A DNA stretch of 23,817 nucleotides from DATAXV01 sp036272915 (lineage in GTDB: Bacteria; Chloroflexota; Dormibacteria; Dormibacterales; Dormibacteraceae). A program made the position numbers and the translations under genes. The DNA lies in assembly GCA_036272915.1 (NCBI GenBank), contig DATAXV010000206.1, positions 1-23,817 of the forward strand, written 5' to 3'. A model generated the notes under the pieces. That model saw only the letters and a program-made list of their open reading frames with translations. It ran no database searches and was not told the origin of the DNA. Below, one piece after another: positions 13,922 through 23,817 of this stretch. Position 1 is the stretch's first letter. The number at the start of each line of letters is the position of its first letter.

Positions 13922-14544
13922 CTCCCGGCCGGCGTCTCCAGCGTCGCGACGAGGGCGGGCAGGGGCGCCTGCCGCACAGTCACCTCGGCCCCCAGCGCGC
14001 GCAGCACGGTCCGGATCCGATCCGGTTCGGGATGCTCCACCGAGACCTCGAGGAGCGTGCAGCCGGGCACCGCGCCGTCGCTCGGGTGAGGGGTGTCGCC
14101 CCAGTCGATCAGGAAGGGCAGCACCGGATCCATCTCCCCGGCGCCTGAGGTCAGCCGCCAGTCGAGGCGGACGCCGTCGGGTCGGATCCTGGCCATCGCC
14201 CGGACCGGACCCGGGTCGTAGCCGGCGGCCCGGGCCATACGGACCTGCGCGTCGATGTCGGCCGGCCGCAGCGCCCACCCGGCGAGGCCGGAACGCGACA
14301 GGAGGTCCAGACCGAAGCGGCGCGCCGTCGATGGAGGCGCCTGCGAGGGATCGGGGGCGATGACCTCGAGGTAGGTCCGCCCGCCGAGGCCGAGGAGCGC
14401 GTTGTGCGTTCCGCGGCCCTCGTGGCTGCCGCCAGGAGTGGCCCGCACCCCGAGCCGGCCGGCCAGGTCGTCGACGCCCCGCTCGAGGTCGGGCACGGCG
14501 TAGACGAGGTGGTCGACGGCGATGGGGGCAGCTCCGGCGCTCAG
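13906..14544 (-). CDS. Glyoxalase-like/VOC family protein (about 212 aa)
   Basis: A vicinal-oxygen-chelate-type protein of the Glyoxalase_3-like (PF13468-like) group. The block IAVDHLVYAVPDLERGVDDL, followed by a GGSHEGRGTHNALLGLG segment and RTYLEVIAPDP, is characteristic. The function of this group is mostly unknown. The start is odd. The first ATG/GTG/TTG is GTG 14496, in the middle of the conserved VPDLE strand. The frame is open upstream and encodes the expected IDHLVYA-like strand, back to a CTG at 14544 that overlaps the stop of the preceding gene as CTGA, exactly where a coupled start would be. I therefore extend the gene to 14544 with CTG as a putative start. It is third in the sigma/membrane-protein operon. 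Confidence 0.75.
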   Translation of the reverse strand: MSAGAAPIAVDHLVYAVPDLERGVDDLAGRLGVRATPGGSHEGRGTHNALLGLGGRTYLEVIAPDPSQAPPSTARRFGLDLLSRSGLAGWALRPADIDAQVRMARAAGYDPGPVRAMARIRPDGVRLDWRLTSGAGEMDPVLPFLIDWGDTPHPSDGAVPGCTLLEVSVEHPEPDRIRTVLRALGAEVTVRQAPLPALVATLETPAGRVLLR

Positions 14545-16670
14545 TTGCTGGGTGTCGGGGTCGCCGACGGGCTCGGAGTGGGCGTCGGCGTGGGGGTCGG
14601 GCTCGGCGTCGGTGTGGGGGCCGGCGTCGGCGTGGGGGTCGGGCTCGGCGAGGGGGTGACCCCGCCCGCCGGTCCGAGGAAGGTCAGCGTGTAGGGCACG
14701 GCCGACCGGCCGCTGATGTCGTGCAGCGAGCTGGACATCTGCAGGAGGTAGGGGGCACCCGGCTGCGCCGTCTGGTTGAGGACCAGGGTCACGGTCCGCG
14801 ACGCCGAGTCGTAACTGGCCGAGGTCGAGAGGCCCTGGATGGTGAGCGCGGAGACGGTGGAGGGGTCGAGGTCCGAGTCAAAGACCACCCTCACCGCGGT
14901 CGCGCTGACCTGGACCGAGACGATCTCGGGTCCCCGACCGAGCTGCCGGAGGGGCATGTCGCTGGCGCTATCGATCCACAGCTGGTTCTTGTTGCTGACG
15001 ATGCCGAGGGTCTCGTCCACCGCGTACTCCGTGGAGCCCTGGTTGAGGACCAGCCTGACGACCATCCGTCCCGGCTGGTCGAGCAGGATCTGGTAGCGGT
15101 TGAGGGTGGTGCCGTTGCCGTAGGTCAGGGTTACGCCGTTGGCGAAGTCCGATTTGGCGGAGGAGTCGAGCAGGCTCTCCGCGGCCGAGCTGTTGCCCGT
15201 CTCGCGGTCGGTCATGAACTGCTGCACCAGGGCCTCCTGGGTCTCGGGCCGGGCGTGCCCGGACGAGATCTGGGCGACCCAGGCGGAGCCGTTCTCCGTG
15301 TACGCGAGGGTCACGTCCGAGACCGGCGACCACTGCGGGGAGGTGATGGCGGAGCCGGACAGCAGGCTGGGGGTTCCGCCGTACCCGGCGTCGAGATACA
15401 GACCCTGCGGGTTGGCGTAGAGCAGCTGTCCGGACTCCGACCAGCTGACCCCGGTCACGCCCTGGGCGCTGACCAGGGAGCTGATCCCGCTGGGGCCGAC
15501 GGCGATCACGCCGTCCGCCGCCGGGTAGGCGTAGCGGACGCCGTCCGGCGACCAGCCGCCGAGCTGGCTTGCGTCGCCGACCACCTGGTCGCGGGCGCTG
15601 GCGAAGTTGAGGATGTGGAGGCCGTCCGCGGCCAGGTAGGCGATGCCGGCGCCGCTGGGCGCGAAGGACGCCTGGGTCGGGGCCTCGGCGAGGGTCGCGA
15701 TGGCGTGGCCGGCCTCGTACACGGTCTGGCCGCTCAGGTAGAGCAGGTCGCCGGTGCCGTCGAAGCCGATCGCCTCAGCCGAGACGCCGGTGAAGGTCTG
15801 GCCGCCGTAGACGATGCTGCCGCCCGCGGTGTAGGCGGGGCCGTTGGGGCCGGCGGCAACGAGTCCCACGCCGGAGGCGATGGTCTGGCCGGAGCCACCG
15901 GCGACCGGGTAGGCATGGAGGACGCCGTTGGGGCTGATCACATAGACCTCGCTCCCGTCCGTGGACCAGACCGCCGGCTGGGTGCCGATGGGCCCGAGCT
16001 GGTAAGGGTCGGCGAGGGAGATGGTGCTCGGAGCGGGCGTCGGCGTCGGCGAGTTCGGCGGCGGCGTCTGCTGCTGCGTGCCGGTGACGAAGGTGACGTG
16101 CGCCTCCTTCTGCAGGGTGGTGCCGCCCTGGGTCCTGGCCGAGGGACCGACGGTGACGTCGTAGAGGGTGGAGGGAGCGAGGCTGCCGTGGACCGGCTTG
16201 ATTACGACCGTGGTCGTGGACTCCCAGCGGTAGGTGACCTGGGTCGCCGGCTGGATGGCGATCGCCTGCTGGGTCACCGTCGCCTCCATCGGCTGGTTGA
16301 AGTGGAGCCGGATCGGCTGGACCACCGCGACCGAGCGCGAGTGGCTGAGCGGGCTGGTGACGTTGACACCGCTTCCGCCCACGTGCTGGCTGACCATGAC
16401 CACGACCAGGAAGGCGATCAGCAGCGCCGCCACGGTGGCGCTGGACCAGGCCAGTCGGGGAGGTGCGCTCAGGCGCCGATACCACGGGGTGCTCGGCCGC
16501 TCCTGCGCCGCGTACGCCTCCTGCATGAGGCGCCGGCGGAGGTTGGCCCGGAACGCCGGATCCGGCTCGACCACCGGCCGCGGCACCGAGCGGAGCACCT
16601 GCGCGAACTGGCGCAGTGAGGGATCGTCGTCGAAGACCTCGTCGAGATCCGGGTCGTGTTCGCGTCTCAC
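14541..16670 (-). CDS. Single-pass membrane protein with extracellular Ig-like, propeller-like and NTF2-like segments; probable anti-sigma partner (709 aa)
   Basis: Residues 1-72 are a charged cytoplasmic segment with an acidic start and a helix RANLRRRLMQEAYAAQ; 76-94 is the only membrane helix (SSATVAALLIAFLVVVMVS). Outside are a Big_5/SbsA-type Ig-like domain (about 115-197), a Pro/Thr linker (200-216), repeated blades of propeller-like sequence (about 220-480, e.g. WSPDG/WSTDGS repeats), an NTF2/SnoaL-like helical part (QEALVQQFMTDRETGNSSAAE), a second Ig-like domain (PEIVSVQVSATAVRVVFDSDL) and a 40-residue Pro-Thr-Ser tail. The start overlaps the ECF sigma stop by 4 bp, the usual place for an anti-sigma factor, but no zinc HxxxCxxC motif is seen. 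Inferred role: sensing an extracellular or wall signal and holding the sigma factor. Unproven. Confidence 0.85.
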   Translation of the reverse strand: MRREHDPDLDEVFDDDPSLRQFAQVLRSVPRPVVEPDPAFRANLRRRLMQEAYAAQERPSTPWYRRLSAPPRLAWSSATVAALLIAFLVVVMVSQHVGGSGVNVTSPLSHSRSVAVVQPIRLHFNQPMEATVTQQAIAIQPATQVTYRWESTTTVVIKPVHGSLAPSTLYDVTVGPSARTQGGTTLQKEAHVTFVTGTQQQTPPPNSPTPTPAPSTISLADPYQLGPIGTQPAVWSTDGSEVYVISPNGVLHAYPVAGGSGQTIASGVGLVAAGPNGPAYTAGGSIVYGGQTFTGVSAEAIGFDGTGDLLYLSGQTVYEAGHAIATLAEAPTQASFAPSGAGIAYLAADGLHILNFASARDQVVGDASQLGGWSPDGVRYAYPAADGVIAVGPSGISSLVSAQGVTGVSWSESGQLLYANPQGLYLDAGYGGTPSLLSGSAITSPQWSPVSDVTLAYTENGSAWVAQISSGHARPETQEALVQQFMTDRETGNSSAAESLLDSSAKSDFANGVTLTYGNGTTLNRYQILLDQPGRMVVRLVLNQGSTEYAVDETLGIVSNKNQLWIDSASDMPLRQLGRGPEIVSVQVSATAVRVVFDSDLDPSTVSALTIQGLSTSASYDSASRTVTLVLNQTAQPGAPYLLQMSSSLHDISGRSAVPYTLTFLGPAGGVTPSPSPTPTPTPAPTPTPSPTPTPTPTPSPSATPTPSN
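14545..14660 (-). repeat. Low-complexity Pro-Thr coding repeat
   Basis: Degenerate 6- and 12-base units (CCGACG/CCCCAC type on the coding strand) encode the Pro-Thr-Pro-Ser tail at the end of the 709-aa membrane protein. Such a tail is typical of extracellular linker or wall-spanning segments. The repeat could vary in copy number by slippage. Confidence 0.7.
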
Positions 16671-17281
16671 GCGTCGGCGCCCTCCAGGGCGGTCTCAAGG
16701 CCCTCGGTCGGGCCCACCTGCCCACGGACGCGGGTGGTCCCCCGGTGGATCAGCAGCTTGACCGCTCCCGGAGACTTGCCCATTGCCGACGCGATGTCTT
16801 CGATCTTCATGTCGTGCTGGAACTTCAGGACCATCGCCGTGCGCTGCGGGCGGGGGAGTCGCTCGACGAGGCGCCAGATCCGGCGCAGCTCGTCGCGCTG
16901 CGCCGCTGTCTCCTCCAGCGAGGCTCCGTCCGACAGGTCGTGCTGTTCGTCGATGTCCTCCGAGGGTCGAGAGGCACGGAAGCTGTCGGCGACCGCGTTG
17001 ACCGCGATCTGGTACAGCCAGGCGGAGAAGGGTCGACCTGTGTCCTGATACCGCCCGATTGCTCGGAGCGCCTTCATGAACACCTCCGAGGTGACATCTT
17101 CAGCGACCGCCTGATCCCGGACTCTCGTATACACGAATCGATATATCTGGAGGAAATAGCGGTCGTAGAGCTCTCCGAACGCACCAGGATCTTCCTTTGC
17201 ACGCTCGACGAGCCCCCGCTCATCTCCCCTCGTGGGCAGGCTACTCACCTGCCCATCCTTTGTGAGATCAAACGGAGCCAC
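16667..17281 (-). CDS. ECF-type RNA polymerase sigma factor (204 aa)
   Basis: A sigma-70 family alternative sigma factor with regions 2 and 4 only. Region 2 spans about 36-103 (ELYDRYFLQIYRFVYTRV, the AEDVTSEVFMKAL core-binding helix, and the PFSAWLYQIAVNAVAD DNA-melting/-10 segment). Region 4 spans about 132-186 (RRIWRLVERLPRPQRTAMVL, then IEDIASAMGKSPGAVKLLIHRG helix-turn-helix). GTG 17281 gives the listed length. GTG 17248 has AAGGA seven bases upstream and is an equally good start just before the LVERA helix. Its stop overlaps the start of the 709-aa membrane protein, which likely regulates it. Target promoters are unknown. Confidence 0.92.
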   Translation of the reverse strand: MAPFDLTKDGQVSSLPTRGDERGLVERAKEDPGAFGELYDRYFLQIYRFVYTRVRDQAVAEDVTSEVFMKALRAIGRYQDTGRPFSAWLYQIAVNAVADSFRASRPSEDIDEQHDLSDGASLEETAAQRDELRRIWRLVERLPRPQRTAMVLKFQHDMKIEDIASAMGKSPGAVKLLIHRGTTRVRGQVGPTEGLETALEGADA

Positions 17282-17528
17282 CTCGCACCGGGTTACGCTT
17301 CCTCCTGCTGACTGGCCTCACCCGACCGCTCCCCCACGCCATGCCGGCGGCAAACCTTGCCGGGCCGCCCATCAGCTTAAGGCCAGGGCAACAGCTCCGG
17401 AGACGCAGAGTCCCGGCTGGTGTTCCGCAACACCTATCCTGGGCGATCCGGGTCGGGGGCGCAGGCGATTCAACATATAGAGGCAGGAATCCGTAGCCAT
17501 ACAACATGTGGGCGTGTCGTGGCTCATC

Positions 17529-17534
17529 TATAAT
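17529..17534 (+). promoter_or_regulatory. Perfect -10 element upstream of the purine operon
   Basis: TATAAT is present in a GC-rich setting and points toward purC. The hexamer 17 bp upstream (ATGTGG) is not a good -35, so recognition may need an activator or another sigma factor. A start near 17541 would leave a leader of about 230 bases. Confidence 0.45.
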
Positions 17535-17603
17535 GCAGGTCGCCCCTTAGTCCACCGCCCATTGGTGAGCAGGAGCCTGATTCGCATTTGATCGATCGTG
17601 GTG

Positions 17604-17623
17604 CCCGCGCGACCGCGCGCGGG
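17604..17623 (+). other. GC-rich hairpin in the purC leader
   Basis: CCCGCGCG at 17604-17611 pairs perfectly with CGCGCGGG at 17616-17623 around a 4-base loop. A second stem, CCGGGA (17652-17657) with TCCCGG (17683-17688), follows. They could belong to a regulatory leader; no known riboswitch core is recognised. Confidence 0.4.
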
Positions 17624-17773
17624 TCGTGGCCCGTGGAGCGCAGCATCCGGTCCGGGAGCGGGGTTTGGCCGCCGCCAGCCGGTCCCGGTGATTGGCATCC
17701 TCGGCCTCATCCGAATCGCACTGATACCGGCTCCCCCTCACGACGTGGCTCCAGCATCCCTGGGAGGACGCGC

Positions 17774-18691
17774 ATGACATCGACCGCCCTGGTCTCCACC
17801 GACCTGCCCCTACCGGTCTTCTCGCGGGGGAAGGTGCGTGACACCTACGCGCTCCCCGACGACCGGCTGCTGATGGTCGCCACCGACCGCCTGTCCGCCT
17901 TCGACTGGGTGCTGCCCCAGGGCATCCCCGATCGGGGCCGGGTGCTGACCCAGCTCTCCGTCTTCTGGTTCGAGATGACCGGCGCGGAGCAGCGGAACCA
18001 CCTGATCTCGGCGCGGCTGGAGGACCTGCCCGCCGCCCTGCGGGATCGCGCGGAGGAGCTCGAGGGCCGGTTCATGATCGTCCACCGAGCGAAGCGGATC
18101 GACTTCGAGTGCGTGGTCAGGGGCTACCTCGCCGGGAGCGCCTGGGCGGAGTATGAGAAGAAGGGCACGATGGCGGGCGAGTCGCTGCCCGCGGGCCTCG
18201 GCCAGAGCGAGAAGCTGCCCGAGCCGATCTTCACCCCTGCCACCAAGGCCGACGACGGCCACGACGAGAACATCACCTACGGCCGCCTGGTCGAGGAGGT
18301 GGGCGAGGACCTGGCCAGCAGGCTGCGCGCGGCCAGCGTCAGCCTCTACGAGACCGGCGCCCGCTACGCCGAGACCAAGGGCCTGCTCCTCGCCGACACC
18401 AAGTTCGAGTTCGGCCTGATCGGCGACGAGCTGATCCTGATCGACGAGGCGCTGACCCCGGACAGCTCCCGCTACTGGGACGCCCGCGGCTACCGGATCG
18501 GCATCTCGCCGCCGTCGTACGACAAGCAGATCGTCCGCGACTGGCTGAGCGGCACCGACTGGGACAAGAACTCGCCGCCACCCGACGTCGACCCCGCCGT
18601 GATCGCCCGGACCCGCGAGCGCTACCTGCACGCCTATCGGGAGCTGACCGGCCGCGGGCTGCCCGGCCTCCGGGAGGAAGCGACGCGGTGA
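17774..18691 (+). CDS. purC: Phosphoribosylaminoimidazole-succinocarboxamide synthase (305 aa)
   Basis: SAICAR synthetase joins aspartate to CAIR with ATP in purine synthesis. Motifs visible: RGKVRDTY (18-25), ATDRLSAFD (36-44), VVRGYLAGSAW (114-124), FTPATKAD (153-160), the aspartate/ATP site LLADTKFEFG (205-214) and DEALTPDSSRYW (224-235). The length matches the long (about 300 aa) form found in actinobacteria and yeast rather than the 240-aa E. coli form. ATG 17774 follows GGGAGG at a normal distance. It is the first gene of the operon and overlaps purS by 4 bp (GTGA). Control would come from the long upstream leader. Confidence 0.96.
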   Translation: MTSTALVSTDLPLPVFSRGKVRDTYALPDDRLLMVATDRLSAFDWVLPQGIPDRGRVLTQLSVFWFEMTGAEQRNHLISARLEDLPAALRDRAEELEGRFMIVHRAKRIDFECVVRGYLAGSAWAEYEKKGTMAGESLPAGLGQSEKLPEPIFTPATKADDGHDENITYGRLVEEVGEDLASRLRAASVSLYETGARYAETKGLLLADTKFEFGLIGDELILIDEALTPDSSRYWDARGYRIGISPPSYDKQIVRDWLSGTDWDKNSPPPDVDPAVIARTRERYLHAYRELTGRGLPGLREEATR

Positions 18692-18954
18692 GACTGCTCG
18701 CCCGCGTGACCGTCCTGCCCAAGCCGCTGATCAACGATCCCCAGGGCGTCACCGTCCGTCAGGGGCTGCATCATCTCGGCTTCGACGAGGTCGAGGACTG
18801 CCGCGTGGGCAAGTACATCGAGCTGACCCTGGACTCGGAGTCCGAGTCCAGCGGCCGGAATCGGGTGATGGAGATGTGCCAGCGCCTGCTCGCCAACGGC
18901 GTCATCGAGGACTACGCCCTCGAGGTCTCGGCTCTGCAGGAAGCGCCGCGGTGA
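18688..18954 (+). CDS. purS: Phosphoribosylformylglycinamidine synthase subunit PurS (88 aa)
   Basis: A small structural subunit that bridges PurQ and PurL in the FGAM synthase complex and aids ammonia transfer. The family signature is clear: VLPKPLINDPQGVTV, then GLHHLGFDEVEDCRVGKYIEL and MCQRLLANGVIEDY. Length is typical. GTG 18688 overlaps the purC stop, and its stop overlaps the purQ start (both GTGA). Confidence 0.95.
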   Translation: MRLLARVTVLPKPLINDPQGVTVRQGLHHLGFDEVEDCRVGKYIELTLDSESESSGRNRVMEMCQRLLANGVIEDYALEVSALQEAPR

Positions 18955-19651
18955 GGTTTGGCGTCGTCGTCTTCCCGGGGACCTGGTCGGATCGCGACTG
19001 CGGCTGGGTCGTGGAGCACGTCCTCGGCGAGGAGCTCCGCTACCTCTGGCACAAGGATCGCGACCTGGCCGGCGTCGACTGCGTCATCCTGCCCGGCGGG
19101 TTCAGCTATGGCGACTACCTCAGGGCCGGGGCCATCGCCCGCTTCTCGCCGGTGATGGAGAGCGTCCGCGAGTTCGCCGACGGCGGCGGCCTGGTCTGGG
19201 GCATCTGCAACGGCTTCCAGATCCTCTGTGAGGCCGGCCTCCTGCCCGGGGCGCTGGTCCGCAACGCCGGCTCCGAGTTCCGGTGCCAGTGGTCCCACCT
19301 GGTCTGCGACGACGCCGGCTCCGCGTTCTCCAACCGCCTCTCCCGGGGCCAGGTGATCCGGGTCCCGATCTCCCACGGCGAGGGCAACTACCAGGCCGAC
19401 CCGGCGACGCTCTCCCGCATCGAGCAGGGAGGCCAGGTCGTCTTCCGCTACTGCGACGAGACGGGGCGGCTGGCCGACGGGGCCAACCCCAACGGCTCCG
19501 CCCATCACATCGCCGGCATCCGCAACGAGCGAGGCAACGTGCTCGGCATGATGCCCCACCCGGAGCGCTGTGCCGAGCCCGAGCTGGGCGGCACCGACGG
19601 CCGGCTGCTCTTCGAGTCGGCGCTGCACGCGGCGCGCGAGAGGGTGCCGGC

Positions 19652-19655
<4 letters not shown>
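18951..19655 (+). CDS. purQ: Phosphoribosylformylglycinamidine synthase subunit PurQ (234 aa)
   Basis: The class I glutamine amidotransferase that supplies ammonia to PurL for conversion of FGAR to FGAM. The triad is present: nucleophile Cys86 in WGICNGFQIL, with His203 and Glu205 in MMPHPERC. N-terminal VVVFPGTWSDRDC and LPGGFSYGDYLRAG are typical of PurQ. The start is GTG 18951, overlapping the purS stop; the open frame before it is purS shadow. The stop overlaps the purL GTG. The length is typical. Confidence 0.96.
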
Positions 19656-21837
<2,182 letters not shown>

Positions 21838-21838
<1 letters not shown>

Positions 21839-23265
21839 TGTGCGGCATCTTCGGCATCCACGGCAGGGGCGTGGACGTCGCCAACCTGACCTACTTCGGT
21901 CTCTTCTCGCTGCAGCATCGCGGCCAGGAGTCGGCCGGGATCGCCGCCGGCGATGGCGAGTCCGTCAACGTCCACCGGGACATGGGCCTCGTCGCCCACG
22001 TCTTCGACCGGGAGTCGATCGCCGCCCTCCACGGCCACGTCGCCATCGGCCACACCCGCTATTCGACCTCGGGGGCGAGCCGGCAGGAGAACGCCCACCC
22101 GCTCCCCTTCCACCATCCCGTCCTCGGCCCCGGCGCGCTCGCCCACAACGGCAACCTGATCAACGCCGACGCGATCCGCAAGGAGCTGGAGGAGGAGGGG
22201 GTCGAGTTCCACAGCGGGGTCGACACCGAGGTCATGGCTCGTCTCATCGAGCGAACCCACGGCAGCGACTGGGAGGAGGTTCTTCGACGCGCCTTCGGCC
22301 GCGTCGTCGGCGCCTACTCCTGCGCCGTGCTGACCCGCGACAGCGTCATCGCCCTGCGCGACCCCTACGGCTTCCGGCCGCTCTGCCTGGGCTTCATCCC
22401 CATCGGCGGCCAGCCGGCCCACGTCATCGCCTCCGAGACCTGCGCCCTGGACACGGTCAACGCGACCTTCGCCAGGGAGGTGCAGCCGGGGGAGATGGTG
22501 CTGCTCGACGACCACGGCGTGACCAGCTTCCGCTTCCAGGAGAAGGGCCGGCACGCGATGTGCGTGTTCGAGTTCATCTACTTCGCGCGGCCCGACTCGA
22601 TCCTCAAGGGCTGCGAGCTGGAGGAGGCTCGGATGCAGATGGGCCGGGAGCTGGCCAAGGAGCAGCCGGTCGACGCCGACATCGTGATCGCCGTCCCCGA
22701 CTCGGGCACGCCCGCCGCCATCGGCTACGCCGAGGCCTCTGGCATCCCCTTCCGCGAAGGCCTGATCAAGTCCCGGTACATCAACCGCACCTTCATCCAG
22801 CCCGACCAGTCCCTGCGTGAGGCGGGCGTGGTGCTCAAGCTCAACCCCCTGCGCCGCTCGCTCGCCGGCAGGCGGGTGATCGCCGTCGACGACTCGATCG
22901 TGCGCGGCACGACCACCCGCCGGATCATCGAGAGCATGCGCCGCGCAGGGGCCAGGGAGGTCCATTTGCGCGTCTCCAGCCCGCCCATGCGGTTCCCGTG
23001 CTTCATGGGCGTCGACATCGGCTCGACCAAGCAGCTGGTCGCCGCCGGACGCTCGGTGGAGGAGGTCCGCGACCGCATCGGCGCCGACAGCCTCGCCTAC
23101 CTCTCTCTCCCCGGCCTGATGCGGGCGGTCGGCCAGGGCACGCTCGACAACTTCTGCCGCGCCTGCTTCGACGGGTCCTATCCCGTCCCCGTCCCCCAGC
23201 AGCTGGAGATGGACAAGATGGCGATGGAGGGGACCGAGCCGGCACCCGCGGTGCCGGCGTCGTGA
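21838..23265 (+). CDS. purF: Amidophosphoribosyltransferase (475 aa)
   Basis: Catalyses the first committed step, PRPP plus glutamine to phosphoribosylamine. The Ntn glutaminase nucleophile is Cys2 (MCGIFGIHG), exposed after Met removal; there is no propeptide, unlike the B. subtilis enzyme. The PRPP loop VIAVDDSIVRGTT is at 347-359. Four cysteines at positions equivalent to the [4Fe-4S] ligands of B. subtilis-type PurF are present (Cys242 in MCVFEFIYFARPDS, Cys388 in PCFMGVD, Cys440 and Cys443 in NFCRACFDG), so an oxygen-sensitive cluster form is expected. ATG 21838 was chosen because it places Cys at position 2; GGAGG lies 10 bases upstream. An upstream in-frame start at 21808 would lose the active N-terminus. 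Confidence 0.96.
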
Positions 23266-23817
23266 GCCGCCTCCAGGATCCCGGCCGGACGCCCCGGCCG
23301 GCGGCACCCGACGACTTCGGCGAGACCGAGCTGACCTACGCCGCCGCCGGCGTCGACGTCGCCGCCTACAACACCCTGCTCGACCGCCTCAAGCCGCTGC
23401 TGGAGAGCGCTCGCACGGAGCGGGTGGTCGGTGGCTTCGGCGCCTTCGCCGGCCTCTACGCGCTGCCCGGCGGCGGTGGCTACCTGGCCGCGTCGACCGA
23501 CAGCGTCGGCACCAAGGTGAAGGTCGCGACCGCCGCCAACCGGCACCGCGGCATCGGCGTCGACCTGGTCAACCACTGCGTCAACGACATCGCCACCAGC
23601 GGCGCCCGGCCGCTCTTCTTCCTCGACTACTTCGCCTGCGCGGCCATCGACGGAGAGATCGTCGAGCAGATCATCTCCGGAGTGGTCGAAGCCTGCCGCG
23701 AGAACGGCTGCGCCCTGCTCGGCGGGGAGACGGCGGAGATGCCCGGCCTCTACGCCCGGGGCGAATACGATCTGGCCGGATTCATTGTGGGCGTGGTGGA
23801 GCGCAAGCGCCTGATGA
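23262..23817 (+). CDS. purM: Phosphoribosylformylglycinamidine cyclo-ligase, 5' part (185 aa seen, incomplete)
   Basis: AIR synthetase closes the imidazole ring of FGAM with ATP. The gene is cut by the window end. GTG 23262 overlaps the purF stop (GTGA). After an unusual lead of about 24 residues rich in Pro, the family sequence begins at LTYAAAGVD (24-32) and continues with TDSVGTKVKVA (79-89; Ser in place of the commoner Gly), NHCVNDI (104-110), FLDYFAC (120-126) and GGETAEMPGLY (154-164). These leave no doubt about identity. It extends the order of the operon to purC-S-Q-L-F-M. Confidence 0.94.
   Translation, partial: MSRLQDPGRTPRPAAPDDFGETELTYAAAGVDVAAYNTLLDRLKPLLESARTERVVGGFGAFAGLYALPGGGGYLAASTDSVGTKVKVATAANRHRGIGVDLVNHCVNDIATSGARPLFFLDYFACAAIDGEIVEQIISGVVEACRENGCALLGGETAEMPGLYARGEYDLAGFIVGVVERKRLM

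Larger units (their letters stand above)
17282..17773. other. Divergent intergenic region with long purC leader
   Basis: No gene was found in these 492 bases. The left part should hold the sigma-operon promoter; TTGTAT (17504-17499) with a weak TATATG (17479-17474) 19 bp away on the minus strand is the best, and it is poor. The right part holds a consensus TATAAT and two GC-rich hairpins ahead of purC. CAACAT occurs at 17471-17476 and 17502-17507. I see no tRNA-like arms. Confidence 0.6.

Noticed and set aside
14404..14694. Plus-strand ORF with Gly-Val repeats
   Set aside because: It is the reverse of the Pro-Thr coding repeat and the VOC gene start on the minus strand.
17541..17773. Known purine riboswitch or tRNA in the purC leader
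   Set aside because: No conserved purine-aptamer loops, T-arm or anticodon arm could be found by eye; only GC-rich hairpins are visible.

Overview
The window is a GC-rich bacterial chromosome segment of about 24 kb. Genes are tightly packed, ATGA/GTGA stop-start overlaps are frequent, GTG starts are common and some transcripts look leaderless. This fits Actinomycetota or a GC-rich Chloroflexota or Dormibacterota-like lineage. The phylum is inferred from style only; no marker gene here settles it.

Layout. (1) 1-3172: a small unrecognised ORF, a one-domain MerR/excisionase-like DNA-binding protein, and a drug-resistance-type locus. That locus is a TetR regulator divergent from a 132-aa protein of unknown function, which is translationally coupled to a DHA2-type MFS exporter. 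Two near-identical 17-bp palindromes lie between the divergent genes. (2) 3173-4985: a secreted GH43 glycosidase with its own promoter and terminator candidates. (3) 4986-5882: an unrecognised protein-coding gene and a 300-bp gap. (4) 5883-11140: a five-gene same-strand run of aldehyde dehydrogenase, 3-hydroxyisobutyrate-dehydrogenase-like enzyme, biotin carboxylase, Nudix hydrolase and AlkA-like DNA glycosylase; the last four are joined by 4-bp overlaps. (5) 11148-13899: a DeoR-type repressor divergent from a sugar-phosphate isomerase (SIS) and ROK kinase pair, which looks like an amino-sugar utilisation unit. (6) 13906-17281, minus strand: an ECF sigma factor, a 709-aa single-pass membrane protein (anti-sigma-like position, Ig-like, propeller-like and NTF2-like segments, Pro-Thr tail) and a glyoxalase/VOC protein, each overlapping the next by 4 bp. 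(7) 17282-17773: a 492-bp intergenic region with a consensus -10 and a GC-rich, hairpin-forming leader. (8) 17774-23817: de novo purine operon purC-purS-purQ-purL-purF-purM, each gene overlapping the next; purM runs off the window.

PurC, PurS/Q/L, PurF and PurM are five consecutive or near-consecutive steps from PRPP to SAICAR. PurS, PurQ and PurL are the three parts of the small-PurL type FGAM synthase. The least explained parts are the sigma/709-aa sensor-like pair, the 132-aa partner of the MFS exporter, the unknown gene at 4986-5579, and a lone biotin carboxylase inside a dehydrogenase/Nudix/DNA-repair run. I saw no rRNA, tRNA, CRISPR array, insertion sequence or phage gene.
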